Assembly (NCBI RefSeq): GCF_030692605.1
Contig: NZ_JAUYUD010000105.1
Span: 1 to 64,000 of the forward strand
DNA: 64,000 nucleotides
Direction of reading: 5' to 3'
Source of the DNA: Lutibacter sp.
GTDB lineage: Bacteria > Bacteroidota > Bacteroidia > Flavobacteriales > Flavobacteriaceae
The position numbers and the translations under genes are program-made. Positions 53,839-63,656 of this stretch are shown here, piece after piece. Position 1 is the first letter of the stretch. Every line of letters begins with the position of its first letter. A model generated the notes under the pieces. The model did not search any database. It was not told where the DNA came from and saw only the letters and a list, made by a program, of their open reading frames with translations.

Positions 53839-54810
53839 ATGTCGTTTATTGAACCCATTTTACAACCAAATAAAGATCGATTTGTTATTTTCCCAATACA
53901 ACATCAAGATATTTGGGAGTGGTACAAAAAACAAGAAGCTAGTATTTGGACAGCTGAAGAAATTGATTTACACCAAGATGTTAATGATTGGGAAAATAAA
54001 TTAAATGATGATGAGCGTTATTTTATCAAACACATTTTAGCTTTTTTTGCTGCTTCAGATGGTATTGTTAATGAAAATTTAGCTGAAAATTTTGTAAGTG
54101 AAGTGCAATATTCTGAAGCGAAATTCTTTTATGGATTTCAAATAATGATGGAAAATATTCATTCAGAAGTTTATTCATTATTAATTGATACATACGTTAA
54201 AAATGAACTTGAAAAAAATGAATTATTCAAAGCAATTGAAGTATTTCCTGCCATAAAATTAAAAGCCGATTGGGCTTTAAAATGGATTGACAGTCCAAGT
54301 TTTGCAGAGCGTTTAATCGCTTTCGCCGCTGTTGAAGGAATTTTTTTTTCAGGAAGTTTTTGCTCTATTTTTTGGTTGAAAAAACGTGGATTATTACCTG
54401 GTTTAACTTTTTCAAACGAGTTAATTTCTCGTGATGAAGGATTGCATTGTGATTTTGCAGTGCATTTACATAACAATCATATTGTAAATAAAGTTCCAAA
54501 AGAACGAATTACAGCCATTCTTGTTGATGCTTTAAACATTGAGCGTAAATTTATAACTGAATCATTACCCGTAAGTTTAATAGGCATGAATGCTAAATTA
54601 ATGACACAATATTTGGAATTTGTGACTGACAGATTATTAACTGAATTTGGTTGTGATAAAGTTTATAATTCATCAAATCCATTTGATTTTATGGAAATGA
54701 TTTCATTAGAAGGGAAAACAAATTTCTTTGAAAAACGGGTTTCAGAGTATCAAAAAGCAGGTGTAAAAAGCGGAGGTACAGGGAGCATTAGCTTTGACGC
54801 GGATTTTTAG
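53839..54810 (+). CDS. nrdB: Ribonucleotide reductase class I beta subunit
   Basis: 323 residues, small subunit that holds the dimetal/tyrosyl-radical cofactor. EEIDLHQD gives the first Asp ligand, [13 protein letters not shown] and [22 protein letters not shown] the middle ligands and the probable radical Tyr (EVYSLL), and [10 protein letters not shown] the last ligands. The C-terminal tail SISFDADF is the peptide that docks to NrdA. Here nrdB precedes nrdA and they are separated by an S23-type gene. Confidence 0.95.
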   Translation: MSFIEPILQPNKDRFVIFPIQHQDIWEWYKKQEASIWTAEEIDLHQDVNDWENKLNDDERYFIKHILAFFAASDGIVNENLAENFVSEVQYSEAKFFYGFQIMMENIHSEVYSLLIDTYVKNELEKNELFKAIEVFPAIKLKADWALKWIDSPSFAERLIAFAAVEGIFFSGSFCSIFWLKKRGLLPGLTFSNELISRDEGLHCDFAVHLHNNHIVNKVPKERITAILVDALNIERKFITESLPVSLIGMNAKLMTQYLEFVTDRLLTEFGCDKVYNSSNPFDFMEMISLEGKTNFFEKRVSEYQKAGVKSGGTGSISFDADF

Positions 54811-54825
54811 CAGAAAAAAGTTAAA

Positions 54826-54853
54826 AGTTATATGTTAATAGTTATATGTTGTT
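54826..54853. repeat. Left flank of the S23 cassette (AGTTATATGTT, two copies)
   Basis: Two tandem 14-base units start AGTTATATGTT at 54826 and 54840, 15 bases after the nrdB stop. Their complement appears on the other side of the S23 gene. Confidence 0.7.
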
Positions 54854-54923
54854 TATGTCTGAGTGTTATTGACCAAATTTGACTTAGTTTAAGGCTGATA
54901 ATTAATAAATGTGAAAAGAAATA

Positions 54924-55307
54924 ATGAGTACTATTCATTCATTTGAGGAGCTAGAATGCTGGAAAGCGGCCAGAGAAATAAAATTATTTGTTTCAAAACA
55001 GGTTCTTAAAAAACTCCCAAAAGATGAGCAATATGATTTGATTAGTCAACTTCGACGTTCTTCACGTTCAATATCGGATAATATTGCTGAGGGTTTTGGA
55101 AGATATCATTTTCAGGAAAATATTCAATATTGCAGAGTGGGAAGAGGCTCTTTGCACGAATCTCTAAATCAAGTTATAACCGCTTTAGATGATAGTTATA
55201 TTGATGAATCTATTTTAACAGAATTTAGGGTTTTATTTTTTAAAACAAATTCGCTTTTAAACGGTTATATCAATTATCTGACGAAAATGAAATCAAATAA
55301 CAAATAA
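54924..55307 (+). CDS. Four-helix-bundle protein (S23/IVS family)
   Basis: 127 residues, all helical, with the family blocks FEELECWKAAREI, QLRRSSRSISDNIAEGFGRY and a C-terminal helix pair (LLNGYINYL). Members were first noticed in 23S rRNA intervening sequences of spirochaetes; they occur widely as solitary inserts in Bacteroidetes. Function unknown; ring-forming RNA- or protein-binding roles have been suggested. Here it sits between nrdB and nrdA and is bounded on both sides by GTTATATGTT-type inverted repeats, as if inserted into the operon. Confidence 0.92.
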   Translation: MSTIHSFEELECWKAAREIKLFVSKQVLKKLPKDEQYDLISQLRRSSRSISDNIAEGFGRYHFQENIQYCRVGRGSLHESLNQVITALDDSYIDESILTEFRVLFFKTNSLLNGYINYLTKMKSNNK

Positions 55308-55339
55308 CATTTAACGTATAACATATAACAACATTTAAC
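55306..55339. repeat. Right flank of the S23 cassette (AACATATAAC and two AACATTTAAC)
   Basis: AACATTTAAC at 55306, AACATATAAC at 55320 and AACATTTAAC at 55330. The middle one is the exact complement of the left-flank GTTATATGTT, forming inverted repeats around the S23 gene; the first one overlaps the S23 stop. Confidence 0.7.
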
Positions 55340-55365
55340 CCCTACTAACTAAATATATATATAAA

Positions 55366-57747
55366 ATGTACGTACTAAAAAGAGATGGGAAAAAAGAGCC
55401 AGTAATGTTCGATAAAATTACAGCTCGTGTAAGAAAAATGTGTTATGGTTTAAATAAGCTTGTTGACCCCGTTAAAGTGGCAATGAGAGTTATTGAAGGA
55501 TTGTATGATGGAGTAACAACATCTGAACTTGACAATTTAGCAGCTGAAATTGCTGCAACAATGACCGTTCAACATCCAGATTATGCTAAACTTGCAGCCC
55601 GTATTGCCGTTTCAAATTTACATAAAAACACAAAGAAAACGTTCTCTGAAGTTATGGAGGATTTATACAAGTATGTAAATCCTCGTACAGGAAAAAAAGC
55701 TCCTTTGTTATCTGATGAAACGTATAAAATTATCATGGATAATGCTGAAAAATTAGACTCAACGATTATATACAACAGGGATTTTAGCTACGATTATTTC
55801 GGATTTAAAACATTAGAACGTTCCTATTTGTTGAAAATAAATGGAGAAATTGCTGAACGACCTCAGCACATGTTAATGCGTGTTGCCATTGGAATTCATC
55901 AAGAAGATATTGACGAAGCTATTGAAACATACGAGTTAATGTCGAAAAAATTCTTTACACACGCCACTCCAACCCTTTTTAATGCAGGTACGCCAAAACC
56001 ACAAATGTCTTCATGTTTTTTATTACAAATTCAAGATGATAGCATTGAAGGAATTTATGACACGTTGAAACAAACTGCACAAATTTCTCAATCTGCTGGC
56101 GGGATAGGGTTATCAATTCATAATGTTCGTGCGACAGGTTCTTATATTAGAGGAACAAATGGCACGTCAAATGGAATTGTTCCTATGCTAAAAGTATTTA
56201 ATGATACAGCTCGTTACGTAGATCAAGGGGGCGGTAAACGAAAAGGTTCTTTTGCCATTTATATAGAACCCTGGCATGCCGATGTTTTCGACTTTTTAGA
56301 TTTACGTAAAAATACAGGTGCAGAAGAAAAACGTGCCAGAGATTTATTTTATGCGATGTGGATTCCCGATTTATTTATGAAACGCGTGGAGGAAAACGGG
56401 GACTGGACGTTGATGTGCCCCAATGAATGTCCGCATTTGTTTGATACCTATGGTGATGAATTTGAAAAGCTTTATACGGGCTATGAAAAAGTTGGGAAAG
56501 GACGTAAAACAATAAAAGCACGTTTGCTTTGGGAAAAAATATTGGAAGCCCAAATTGAAACCGGAAATCCGTATATGTTGTATAAAGATGCTGCCAACCG
56601 AAAATCCAATCAAAAGAATTTAGGAACCATCCGCTCTTCTAATTTATGCACAGAAATCATGGAATATACAGCAAAAGATGAAGTTGCGGTATGTAACTTG
56701 GCGTCTATTGCGCTGCCTATGTTTATTGAAGAAGATGAAAATGGAACCAAATTTTTTAATCACCAAAAACTTCATAAAATCACCAAAAAAATTACACGTA
56801 ATTTAGATACAGTTATTGACCGTAATTATTACCCTGTAAAAGAAGCCGAAAACTCAAACTTTCGGCATAGACCTATAGGACTTGGAGTTCAGGGTTTAGC
56901 AGATGCATTTATACTATTGCGTTTGCCTTTTACAAGTGACGAAGCAAAAGTATTAAATCAAGAAATTTTTGAAACTATTTATTTTGCGGCAGTAACTTCA
57001 TCAATGGAAATTGCGAAGGCAAAAGAACCATATTCAACATTTAAGGGTTCCCCAATGTCGCAAGGTGAATTTCAATTTAATATGTGGGGTGTTTCTGAAG
57101 ACGATTTAAGTGGAAGATGGGATTGGAAATCATTACGAAAAAACGTAGTTAAAAACGGCATAAGAAATTCATTATTAGTGGCACCAATGCCAACAGCATC
57201 TACTTCTCAAATTTTAGGGAATAATGAAGCTTTTGAGCCTTATACATCTAATATATATACCCGTAGGGTACTGAGCGGAGAATTTATTATTGTTAACAAA
57301 CATTTATTGGAAGATTTAGTTGAAAGAGGTTTGTGGAATAATGAAATGAAAGAAGAGATTATGAGGGCTAACGGATCTGTTCAACATATTGATATCATTC
57401 CACAAGAATTGAAAGAATTGTATAAAACCGTTTGGGAAATGAGCATGAAAGATATTATTGACATGTCTCGTCAGAGAGGCTATTTTATAGACCAATCACA
57501 ATCGCTAAACTTATTTATGCAAGATGCAAACTATTCCAAATTAACTTCAATGCATTTTTACGCTTGGAAAAGTGGCTTAAAGACTGGTATGTATTATTTG
57601 CGTACCAAAAGTGCTGTAAACGCCATTCAATTTACGGTATCAAATGCTAAAAAAGAGGAAGAGAAACCTTTAACACCAGAAGAATTGAAAGAGATGATAA
57701 TTGCTTCACAAAACAATCCGGATGATTGTGAAATGTGTGGTTCTTAA
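55366..57747 (+). CDS. nrdA: Ribonucleotide reductase class I alpha subunit
   Basis: 793 residues, catalytic subunit reducing NDPs. N-terminal ATP-cone (about 1-90, [18 protein letters not shown]) gives allosteric dATP control. The active-site barrel shows MSSCFLLQ (first redox Cys), NLCTEIMEY (thiyl-radical Cys), ATASTSQ-like [17 protein letters not shown], and the C-terminal redox CxxC in CEMCGS. Length is normal for the class Ia/eukaryote-like type. A weak terminator follows at 57777. Confidence 0.96.
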   Translation: MYVLKRDGKKEPVMFDKITARVRKMCYGLNKLVDPVKVAMRVIEGLYDGVTTSELDNLAAEIAATMTVQHPDYAKLAARIAVSNLHKNTKKTFSEVMEDLYKYVNPRTGKKAPLLSDETYKIIMDNAEKLDSTIIYNRDFSYDYFGFKTLERSYLLKINGEIAERPQHMLMRVAIGIHQEDIDEAIETYELMSKKFFTHATPTLFNAGTPKPQMSSCFLLQIQDDSIEGIYDTLKQTAQISQSAGGIGLSIHNVRATGSYIRGTNGTSNGIVPMLKVFNDTARYVDQGGGKRKGSFAIYIEPWHADVFDFLDLRKNTGAEEKRARDLFYAMWIPDLFMKRVEENGDWTLMCPNECPHLFDTYGDEFEKLYTGYEKVGKGRKTIKARLLWEKILEAQIETGNPYMLYKDAANRKSNQKNLGTIRSSNLCTEIMEYTAKDEVAVCNLASIALPMFIEEDENGTKFFNHQKLHKITKKITRNLDTVIDRNYYPVKEAENSNFRHRPIGLGVQGLADAFILLRLPFTSDEAKVLNQEIFETIYFAAVTSSMEIAKAKEPYSTFKGSPMSQGEFQFNMWGVSEDDLSGRWDWKSLRKNVVKNGIRNSLLVAPMPTASTSQILGNNEAFEPYTSNIYTRRVLSGEFIIVNKHLLEDLVERGLWNNEMKEEIMRANGSVQHIDIIPQELKELYKTVWEMSMKDIIDMSRQRGYFIDQSQSLNLFMQDANYSKLTSMHFYAWKSGLKTGMYYLRTKSAVNAIQFTVSNAKKEEEKPLTPEELKEMIIASQNNPDDCEMCGS

Positions 57748-57776
57748 ACAAAATATTAATCAAATAATTTTTCATT

Positions 57777-57806
57777 TATAAAAAAAGGATGTTCCCTTTT
57801 TTTATA
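57777..57806 (+). terminator. Terminator after nrdA
   Basis: An A-run/T-run stem with GG/CC at its tip and a 5-base loop (ATGTT) is followed by ATAATAT. It is AT-rich and lies 29 bases after the nrdA stop. Confidence 0.65.
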
Positions 57807-57835
57807 ATATTTGTATGTTTACTTGCTCTTAAATC

Positions 57836-59620
57836 ATGCTTTTTATGTTCAGAAAATTGTTTTTTGTTCTATTTTTAATATTGCTAGCAGTACTTCTCTA
57901 TTTCAATCCAAATTTTAAAACTATTGGTGCAGGCGTTGCCATTTTACTTTTTGGTATGATTATGCTTGAAGAAGGTTTTAAGGTTTTTACAAAAGGGTTT
58001 TTAAAAAATATTTTAAAAAAAGTAACCAATAAATTATATAAGAGCATTACAGTTGGAGCAATTGTTACTGCAATTTTAAATTCTAGTTCATTAGTTTCGG
58101 TCATCACTATTTCATTTATAAGTGCTGGTTTAATAAGTTTATCTGGTGGAATAGGTTTAATTTTTGGAGCGAATATTGGGTCAACGGCAACAGCTTGGTT
58201 AATTGCAGCTTTTGGGTTAAAAATAAATATTGCAACACTGGCAATGCCAATGTTGGTTTTCGGACTCATTTTTTCATTTCAAAAAAAGGAAGCTTTAAAA
58301 GGTTTAGGAAATGTTTTAGCTGGGTTGGGGTTCTTCTTTTTAGGAATTCACTTTATGAAAGAGGGTTTCGATGTTTTTAGTTACAATATCGATTTAACCC
58401 AATATGCAATAAAAGGCTTTTTAGGAATACTTGTTTATGCTGGTCTAGGTATTGTTATTACAACCATACTTCAATCAAGCGGTGCAACAATGGCTTTAAT
58501 ACTTACTGCTTTATCTGTTGAGCAAATAACGTATGAAAATGCCTTAGCATTAGCTATTGGAGCAAACATAGGTACAACAATAACTGCTGTTTTGGGATCA
58601 ATTAGCGCTAACGTTGCTGGAAGAAGATTAGCTACTGCTCATGTGATTTTTAATATTGTTACGGCAATTGTTGCTATTATATTTTTACCTCCAATTACGA
58701 ATTTAGTCAATTATTTAGCAATTATCTTCGGCATTTCAGAATCAGATTTTACCTTAAAACTTTCTTTATTTCATACTTTATTTAATGTTTTTGGAGTTTT
58801 AATAATGCTTCCTTTCATTAAAAAATTAGAAAATTTCTTGGTTAAATTTTTGAAAGAAAAAGTATCAAAAGATATTGATGAACCAAAGTTTTTAAATGAA
58901 GCCGTCTTAGAGTTTCCAAGTGCTACTATTCATGCTTTAACTGAAGAATCTAAATATCTCTATAAAAACGCAGTTTTTGAAATTGTTGCGCATGGATTAA
59001 ATATTCATAGAGATGATATAAAATCAAGTAAAAAGGTTGGTAAAATTGTGAAAAATTCTAACAATGATTTAAATGTGAATGTAACTGATTTATACTTAAA
59101 AAAAGTAAAAACTATTTATGGCGAAATTTTAAAATATGCTTCAACTGCTCAAAAAAATCAAAAGTTACCCGAAAAACTGAGTACTAGAATTGATGATATA
59201 AAAATTGCAAACAGAAAAATGGTTGAAACTATTAAAGATGTTAGGGAGCTTAACAAAAATATTACGCTAGCTCTAAATATTAAGAATAAGTATTTAATTA
59301 AAGAATACAATAATTTTAGAAAAAAGGTAATAAAAGTGCTTCGTATAATTTATTTATTTAGAACACAAGATGATGAAAAATATGGTTTAAAATTAGCTGA
59401 ATTAAAAAACGAGGCAAAAGAAAATATAAAACATTCTAATAAATCTATGGACAAATTAATTAGAGATGATTTGATAACGACTGAAATGGCTTCTTCGTTA
59501 TTTAATGATTACGCCAATGTAAATGATATGATTAAAAAATTAATTGAAGTGGCCGAAATTTTATATGACGATAAAGATTCATTATTTGAAAATAATAACT
59601 TTTCTGAGGATATTCTGTAA
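57836..59620 (+). CDS. Na/Pi cotransporter-family protein with PhoU-like tail
   Basis: 594 residues. Two inverted repeats of the Na/Pi (NptA/YjbB) fold are visible: ILNSSSLVSVITISF in the first half and ILQSSGATMALILTALS in the second, the latter with the QSS motif; GANIGSTATAW and GANIGTTITAV repeat the other conserved block. The last 230 residues are helical and PhoU-like. The N-terminal QSS equivalent is NSSS, one substitution from the family. Transport of phosphate with sodium is likely. An alternative start lies three codons in. Confidence 0.9.
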   Translation: MLFMFRKLFFVLFLILLAVLLYFNPNFKTIGAGVAILLFGMIMLEEGFKVFTKGFLKNILKKVTNKLYKSITVGAIVTAILNSSSLVSVITISFISAGLISLSGGIGLIFGANIGSTATAWLIAAFGLKINIATLAMPMLVFGLIFSFQKKEALKGLGNVLAGLGFFFLGIHFMKEGFDVFSYNIDLTQYAIKGFLGILVYAGLGIVITTILQSSGATMALILTALSVEQITYENALALAIGANIGTTITAVLGSISANVAGRRLATAHVIFNIVTAIVAIIFLPPITNLVNYLAIIFGISESDFTLKLSLFHTLFNVFGVLIMLPFIKKLENFLVKFLKEKVSKDIDEPKFLNEAVLEFPSATIHALTEESKYLYKNAVFEIVAHGLNIHRDDIKSSKKVGKIVKNSNNDLNVNVTDLYLKKVKTIYGEILKYASTAQKNQKLPEKLSTRIDDIKIANRKMVETIKDVRELNKNITLALNIKNKYLIKEYNNFRKKVIKVLRIIYLFRTQDDEKYGLKLAELKNEAKENIKHSNKSMDKLIRDDLITTEMASSLFNDYANVNDMIKKLIEVAEILYDDKDSLFENNNFSEDIL

Positions 59621-59643
59621 GCCATAAACGAGTTTTTAAAACT

Positions 59644-59751
59644 TTTGGAAATAAGTTCTACCAATTATTGACAGGCAATGAAACTGCTCTTTCTTCATTG
59701 CAAAATAAATTACCAATCGTTATTGATGATTATTTAAAACTCGCCATTTAA
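59644..59751 (+). pseudogene. C-terminal remnant of a lost gene, possibly a restriction endonuclease
   Basis: Between the Na/Pi gene and the helicase a frame without start codon reads FGNKFYQLLTGNETALSSL and ends after IDDYLKLAI at TAA 59749-59751. It looks like a real protein tail and resembles, from memory, the C termini of some type II restriction enzymes; that identity is weak. The 5' part of the gene is absent, and its stop overlaps the helicase stop on the other strand. Confidence 0.45.
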
Positions 59752-62700
59752 CCAACAGCCATCTTAGCTGAAACCTTCCAGAAATATGGAGGCATTGACT
59801 CATTCAATTCCCATTTTATGCTCATTGGTTTTGATCCATAGTGTTCCAATAGTTTAACTTCCCCTAAAAAAACTGAAGCCATCGTATTTCCATACTCATC
59901 TTCATTTTTCTCACGAACAAAAAGGAGTATTCTCTTTCCTTCATTTACATGATTGATATACGATAGCCCTTTTCCGCTTTCTAACTTGACGGAGTTTTGA
60001 GTTTGCCAATGAAAAAGATTTTCACTAATAGCAAAATCTTCGTATAAAGTTGTTGGGGAAAAATCTTTTTCTGATTTATTAAGTGTGATAAAAAGCAACT
60101 CGGTGTTTTTCTCTTTAGAGAGGGCTACACCTTCTCTAATTTCACTTTTCTTTTGAAATGTATGAAACCCAAAAGCCGATAAAATTTGCTCACGGGTATA
60201 TCTGCTGTGAAGTTTTAATGGTTGAGAATAAGGAAGCGAAATTTCTCTTTCAAGAAAATCAATTTTATCAATAAGCACTTCTAAAACTTCAATTATTTCA
60301 TCTATCAAAATTTTATTTTTCCCAATTGCATTTATACTTTCTTCTAAAGACTTAAAAAAACCCGCTGATTGCCAAACATCATAATGAAGCATTAAACACA
60401 TAGATTTTTCATCCTCACTAAGTTTGTTGAAACTAATATTGAAACCTTTTTTGGCTAGCGATAAAATAAAATTAAAATAAGAATTCGAATTGCTTGAAAG
60501 CCATTTCTTATTAATTGCTCTATAGATTTCAGCTTCATTTATTGTTGGATAATCTTCAATTTGTTCAGCTATAACGCATAGCCGTTTCCAATTTCCTTTC
60601 TTATAAATCAGCTGTAGTGGTATGTGATAAAAGGTTGAAAAATTTTTAAGCGTCAGCGGTAATGTAGTTTGGTATTTGTAATTTCGAATTTTATTGAGTA
60701 ATTGATTTTTATTGAGCAATGTTGCATTTCTAATGTTTTCAAGAATAAATCCTTTTGCTTTTTTCTCAAGAACAATTGAACATCCTAATGGCAAATGGGG
60801 AAAATCATCTTCAATCTCTTTTTGAATAGATGTATTCGTTTTTCCAACCAATGCTCTAAACTTACCTTCATAATCATATTCGGGTCGTGAGTTGCCGACG
60901 AAATCCAAGACGCTTAAACATTCTTTACCTTCTGCCAGTCTGAGACCTCTGCCTAGTTGTTGTAGAAAAATTGTTAAGCTCTCTGTAGGTCTTAAAAACA
61001 AAACTGTGTCAATATCTGGAATATCAATTCCTTCATTAAAAATATCAACAACAAAAAGGTAGTTGATCTCCCTACTTGAAAATTTATTTCTTAATTCATG
61101 TCTCAAATTATTTCTAGAGCTAACTAAATAATCTGCTTTTAAACCAGCAAGCAAAAATTTCTCTGCCATGAATTGTGCATGTTCTTGAGTAACACAAAAA
61201 CAAAGAGCTCTTACATCATTTATGTCATTTAAATATTTGTTGAGATTAGAAATAATATCTCCTGTTCTTTTATCATTTTGTGTATAAATTTTTGTTAGTT
61301 CACTTGGCAAGTATCTTCCATTTTGCCAAGTTACATTTGATAAATCAATACTGTCAGTAATCCCAAAATATTGAAAAGGGCAAAGAAGTTTTCTATTTAA
61401 GGCTTCTGGCAATCTTATTTCGGCAGCTATGGTATTACAGAAATCTTTTAAAATATCTTCTCCATCCATTCTTTCTGGTGTAGCTGTTAACCCTAAAATA
61501 ATTTCAGGTTGGAATCGGTTTAGTATTGGACGATAGCTTGAAGCAGCAATATGGTGGACTTCATCTACAATGATGAAATCATAAAATGATTCTGAAAGTT
61601 TCAGTGAATCAATTCTGTTATTCAGCGTCTGAACAGAAGCAAAAACACAATCATATTTTTCTGGTTCAATTCCATCAACCCACAATTCACCAAAATTATT
61701 ATCTCTCAAAATACCTTGAAAAGTTGCTTGAGCTTGTTGCAGTATTTCTTTTCGGTGAGCAACAAATAAAAGTTTTGCAGAGGGTTTTTTCTTTTTAAAA
61801 TTTTTGAAATCGAATCCTGAAATTACCGTTTTTCCTGTTCCAGTTGCGGCAACAATTAAATTTCTAAAACGGTTGTGAACTATTCTTTCTGCTTCTAACT
61901 TTTCTAAAATTTCTTCCTGAAACGGAAATGGTTTAATATCAAAATATGCAGCTGGATTATTTCTTTCAGAAATTCTTTCTTTCTTAAGTGCAACCCTTAA
62001 CTTTTCTGAGTCATGTGCTTTATCAAATAATTGAAATTCTTTGTCCTGCCAATACGTATCAAATGTCTTCTGAAATTTATCGATGATGTGTCCTACCTCT
62101 TTTGTTGTTACTTTTAAATTCCATTCCAACCCATTTGTAAGTGCAGAACGAGAGATGTTTGATGAACCAATATAGCCAGTATGAAATCCTGTATTTCTGT
62201 AAAATAAATATGCCTTTGCATGCAATCTCTCATTATCAGTATTGTATGACACTTTAATTTCAGTGTTCTTCAATCCAGACAAATATTCTACTGCTTTCAA
62301 ATCAGTAGCTCCCATGTAGGAAGTAGTAATCACTTTTAATTGCCCACCTCTTTCGGTAAATTCAAATAACTCTTTTTCAAAAATCCTTATTCCAGTCCAT
62401 TTAATAAAGGAAACAAGAAAATTAATTTTATCAGAAGAAAGAATTTCTTTTTTGATTTCGCTTTCAAGCGAAATCCCGGCATTGTTTCCAGTAAATAATT
62501 CACTTTGTGATAATCTGGTATAAGGAGTTATTTCTTTCAAATGTTTCTCAAAATCAGAAAACGTAGCATCAAGTTTCTTAAATATTGCAGAAAGAATTTT
62601 TGCTTCCGTAGTAATTAAATTCTCATCAAAATCTTCATCCTTCAACTCTGTTCTTAAAAGAGAAATAATTTTATTTGAAAGAACAATTTGTTTTTCAACA

Positions 62701-62888
62701 CTATCATCACCAGAAATCATGTTAAGTGCCAACCGAATTACTTCAATTAAATATTGCGATAAAACTTTTGCTGCTTCTCTCTTATCAATTTCACTTTCTT
62801 TTATATAAAATTTATCTTTATCCAATTCATTCAGTTTGGATAAAATCAATTTATTTATGAGCTGCTCATATAATCCGTTTTGAATCAT
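59748..62888 (-). CDS. PLD-nuclease/SF2-helicase/DUF3427 fusion protein
   Basis: 1046 residues. A helical N terminus (about 1-115) is followed by a phospholipase D-like nuclease domain (about 140-290) with one HxK motif (RLHAKAYLFY, then GSSNISRSAL), then a superfamily 2 helicase (about 320-660): Walker A ATGTGKT, DEVHH (DEAH-type box), ATPERMDG and QQLGRGLRL. The C-terminal 350 residues fit DUF3427. This layout is found on defence or DNA-repair islets in many bacteria; its mechanism is not established. No neighbouring methylase or nuclease gene is intact. Confidence 0.9.
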   Translation of the reverse strand: MIQNGLYEQLINKLILSKLNELDKDKFYIKESEIDKREAAKVLSQYLIEVIRLALNMISGDDSVEKQIVLSNKIISLLRTELKDEDFDENLITTEAKILSAIFKKLDATFSDFEKHLKEITPYTRLSQSELFTGNNAGISLESEIKKEILSSDKINFLVSFIKWTGIRIFEKELFEFTERGGQLKVITTSYMGATDLKAVEYLSGLKNTEIKVSYNTDNERLHAKAYLFYRNTGFHTGYIGSSNISRSALTNGLEWNLKVTTKEVGHIIDKFQKTFDTYWQDKEFQLFDKAHDSEKLRVALKKERISERNNPAAYFDIKPFPFQEEILEKLEAERIVHNRFRNLIVAATGTGKTVISGFDFKNFKKKKPSAKLLFVAHRKEILQQAQATFQGILRDNNFGELWVDGIEPEKYDCVFASVQTLNNRIDSLKLSESFYDFIIVDEVHHIAASSYRPILNRFQPEIILGLTATPERMDGEDILKDFCNTIAAEIRLPEALNRKLLCPFQYFGITDSIDLSNVTWQNGRYLPSELTKIYTQNDKRTGDIISNLNKYLNDINDVRALCFCVTQEHAQFMAEKFLLAGLKADYLVSSRNNLRHELRNKFSSREINYLFVVDIFNEGIDIPDIDTVLFLRPTESLTIFLQQLGRGLRLAEGKECLSVLDFVGNSRPEYDYEGKFRALVGKTNTSIQKEIEDDFPHLPLGCSIVLEKKAKGFILENIRNATLLNKNQLLNKIRNYKYQTTLPLTLKNFSTFYHIPLQLIYKKGNWKRLCVIAEQIEDYPTINEAEIYRAINKKWLSSNSNSYFNFILSLAKKGFNISFNKLSEDEKSMCLMLHYDVWQSAGFFKSLEESINAIGKNKILIDEIIEVLEVLIDKIDFLEREISLPYSQPLKLHSRYTREQILSAFGFHTFQKKSEIREGVALSKEKNTELLFITLNKSEKDFSPTTLYEDFAISENLFHWQTQNSVKLESGKGLSYINHVNEGKRILLFVREKNEDEYGNTMASVFLGEVKLLEHYGSKPMSIKWELNESMPPYFWKVSAKMAVG

Positions 62889-63018
62889 TTGATAATTATT
62901 TTGCTTTTTTCAAGCTAATTTAAGTAATTTTAAAATGAAAGCATTCATTTGCATAAAGCCGCTTAAAATGGGGTTTTTAGACGAGTGTAAAATCGGATTA
63001 ACTCATCAGCTTTTAAAC

Positions 63019-63615
63019 CTAAACCGTAAACTCCATTTTAAAATAATCATTTACATCAATAACCATCATTCCAGCTTCTTCAGCTGCTTGTATTCCAAGT
63101 ATTCCATCTTCAAAAACAACACAATCTTGAGATTTTACATTCATTAATTTAGCACATTTTAAAAAAGTTTCGGGATGTGGTTTAAAGTTTAAAACATCGT
63201 CTGCCGTTACAACAAAATCAAAATAGTGTCCCATTCCAAGTACTTCTAACGTTTTTTGAGCTCCTTTTTTGGTGCTCCCTGTGCCAATAGCCAGCGGTAA
63301 AATAGTATGGTATTTTCTTACAACATTTGTAACTACATCAATTTCTTGAGTTAAATGAACTCCTGATCTAAAATATTCCGATTTAATGGCTCCAACCTCA
63401 TTTGGTCTCATTTTTGTGCCAAACATTTCATTTAGTTTTTTAATAGTTGCTCCCTGTGGCATTCCTGTTAATTGCATAAACAGGTTAGCGCTAAAGTCAA
63501 TTCCGTATGGTAAAACGGCTTTTCTCCATGCTACAAAATGGTTTTGCATGGTGTTTGCTACGGTGCCATCTAAATCAAATATAAGTGCTTTCGCAGTTTT
63601 AGGTATTTCTATCAT
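63019..63615 (-). CDS. HAD-family phosphatase (beta-phosphoglucomutase-like)
   Basis: 198 residues, class I HAD hydrolase. Motif I FDLDGTVANT, a cap with the MPQG segment, motif II IGTGSTKKG, the motif III Lys in FKPHPETFL and motif IV VFEDGILGIQAAEEAG. It looks like the YqaB/GPH group, acting on fructose-1-phosphate or similar sugar phosphates. It lies 41 bp after dprA on the same strand but has its own TATTTTTG box (63633-63640). Confidence 0.92.
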   Translation of the reverse strand: MIEIPKTAKALIFDLDGTVANTMQNHFVAWRKAVLPYGIDFSANLFMQLTGMPQGATIKKLNEMFGTKMRPNEVGAIKSEYFRSGVHLTQEIDVVTNVVRKYHTILPLAIGTGSTKKGAQKTLEVLGMGHYFDFVVTADDVLNFKPHPETFLKCAKLMNVKSQDCVVFEDGILGIQAAEEAGMMVIDVNDYFKMEFTV

Positions 63616-63632
63616 TACTATATTTAAGTGAG

Positions 63633-63640
63633 CAAAAATA
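63633..63640 (-). promoter_or_regulatory. -7 promoter box (TATTTTTG) of the HAD phosphatase
   Basis: Exact TAnnTTTG match on the minus strand, 17 bases upstream of the ATG at 63615, in the dprA-HAD gap. Confidence 0.55.
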
Positions 63641-63656
63641 AGAATTATAAATTAGA

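Noticed and set aside
62935-63147. 70-residue ORF between the helicase and HAD genes
   Set aside because: Most of it is antisense to the HAD gene, with no recognisable motif or promoter.
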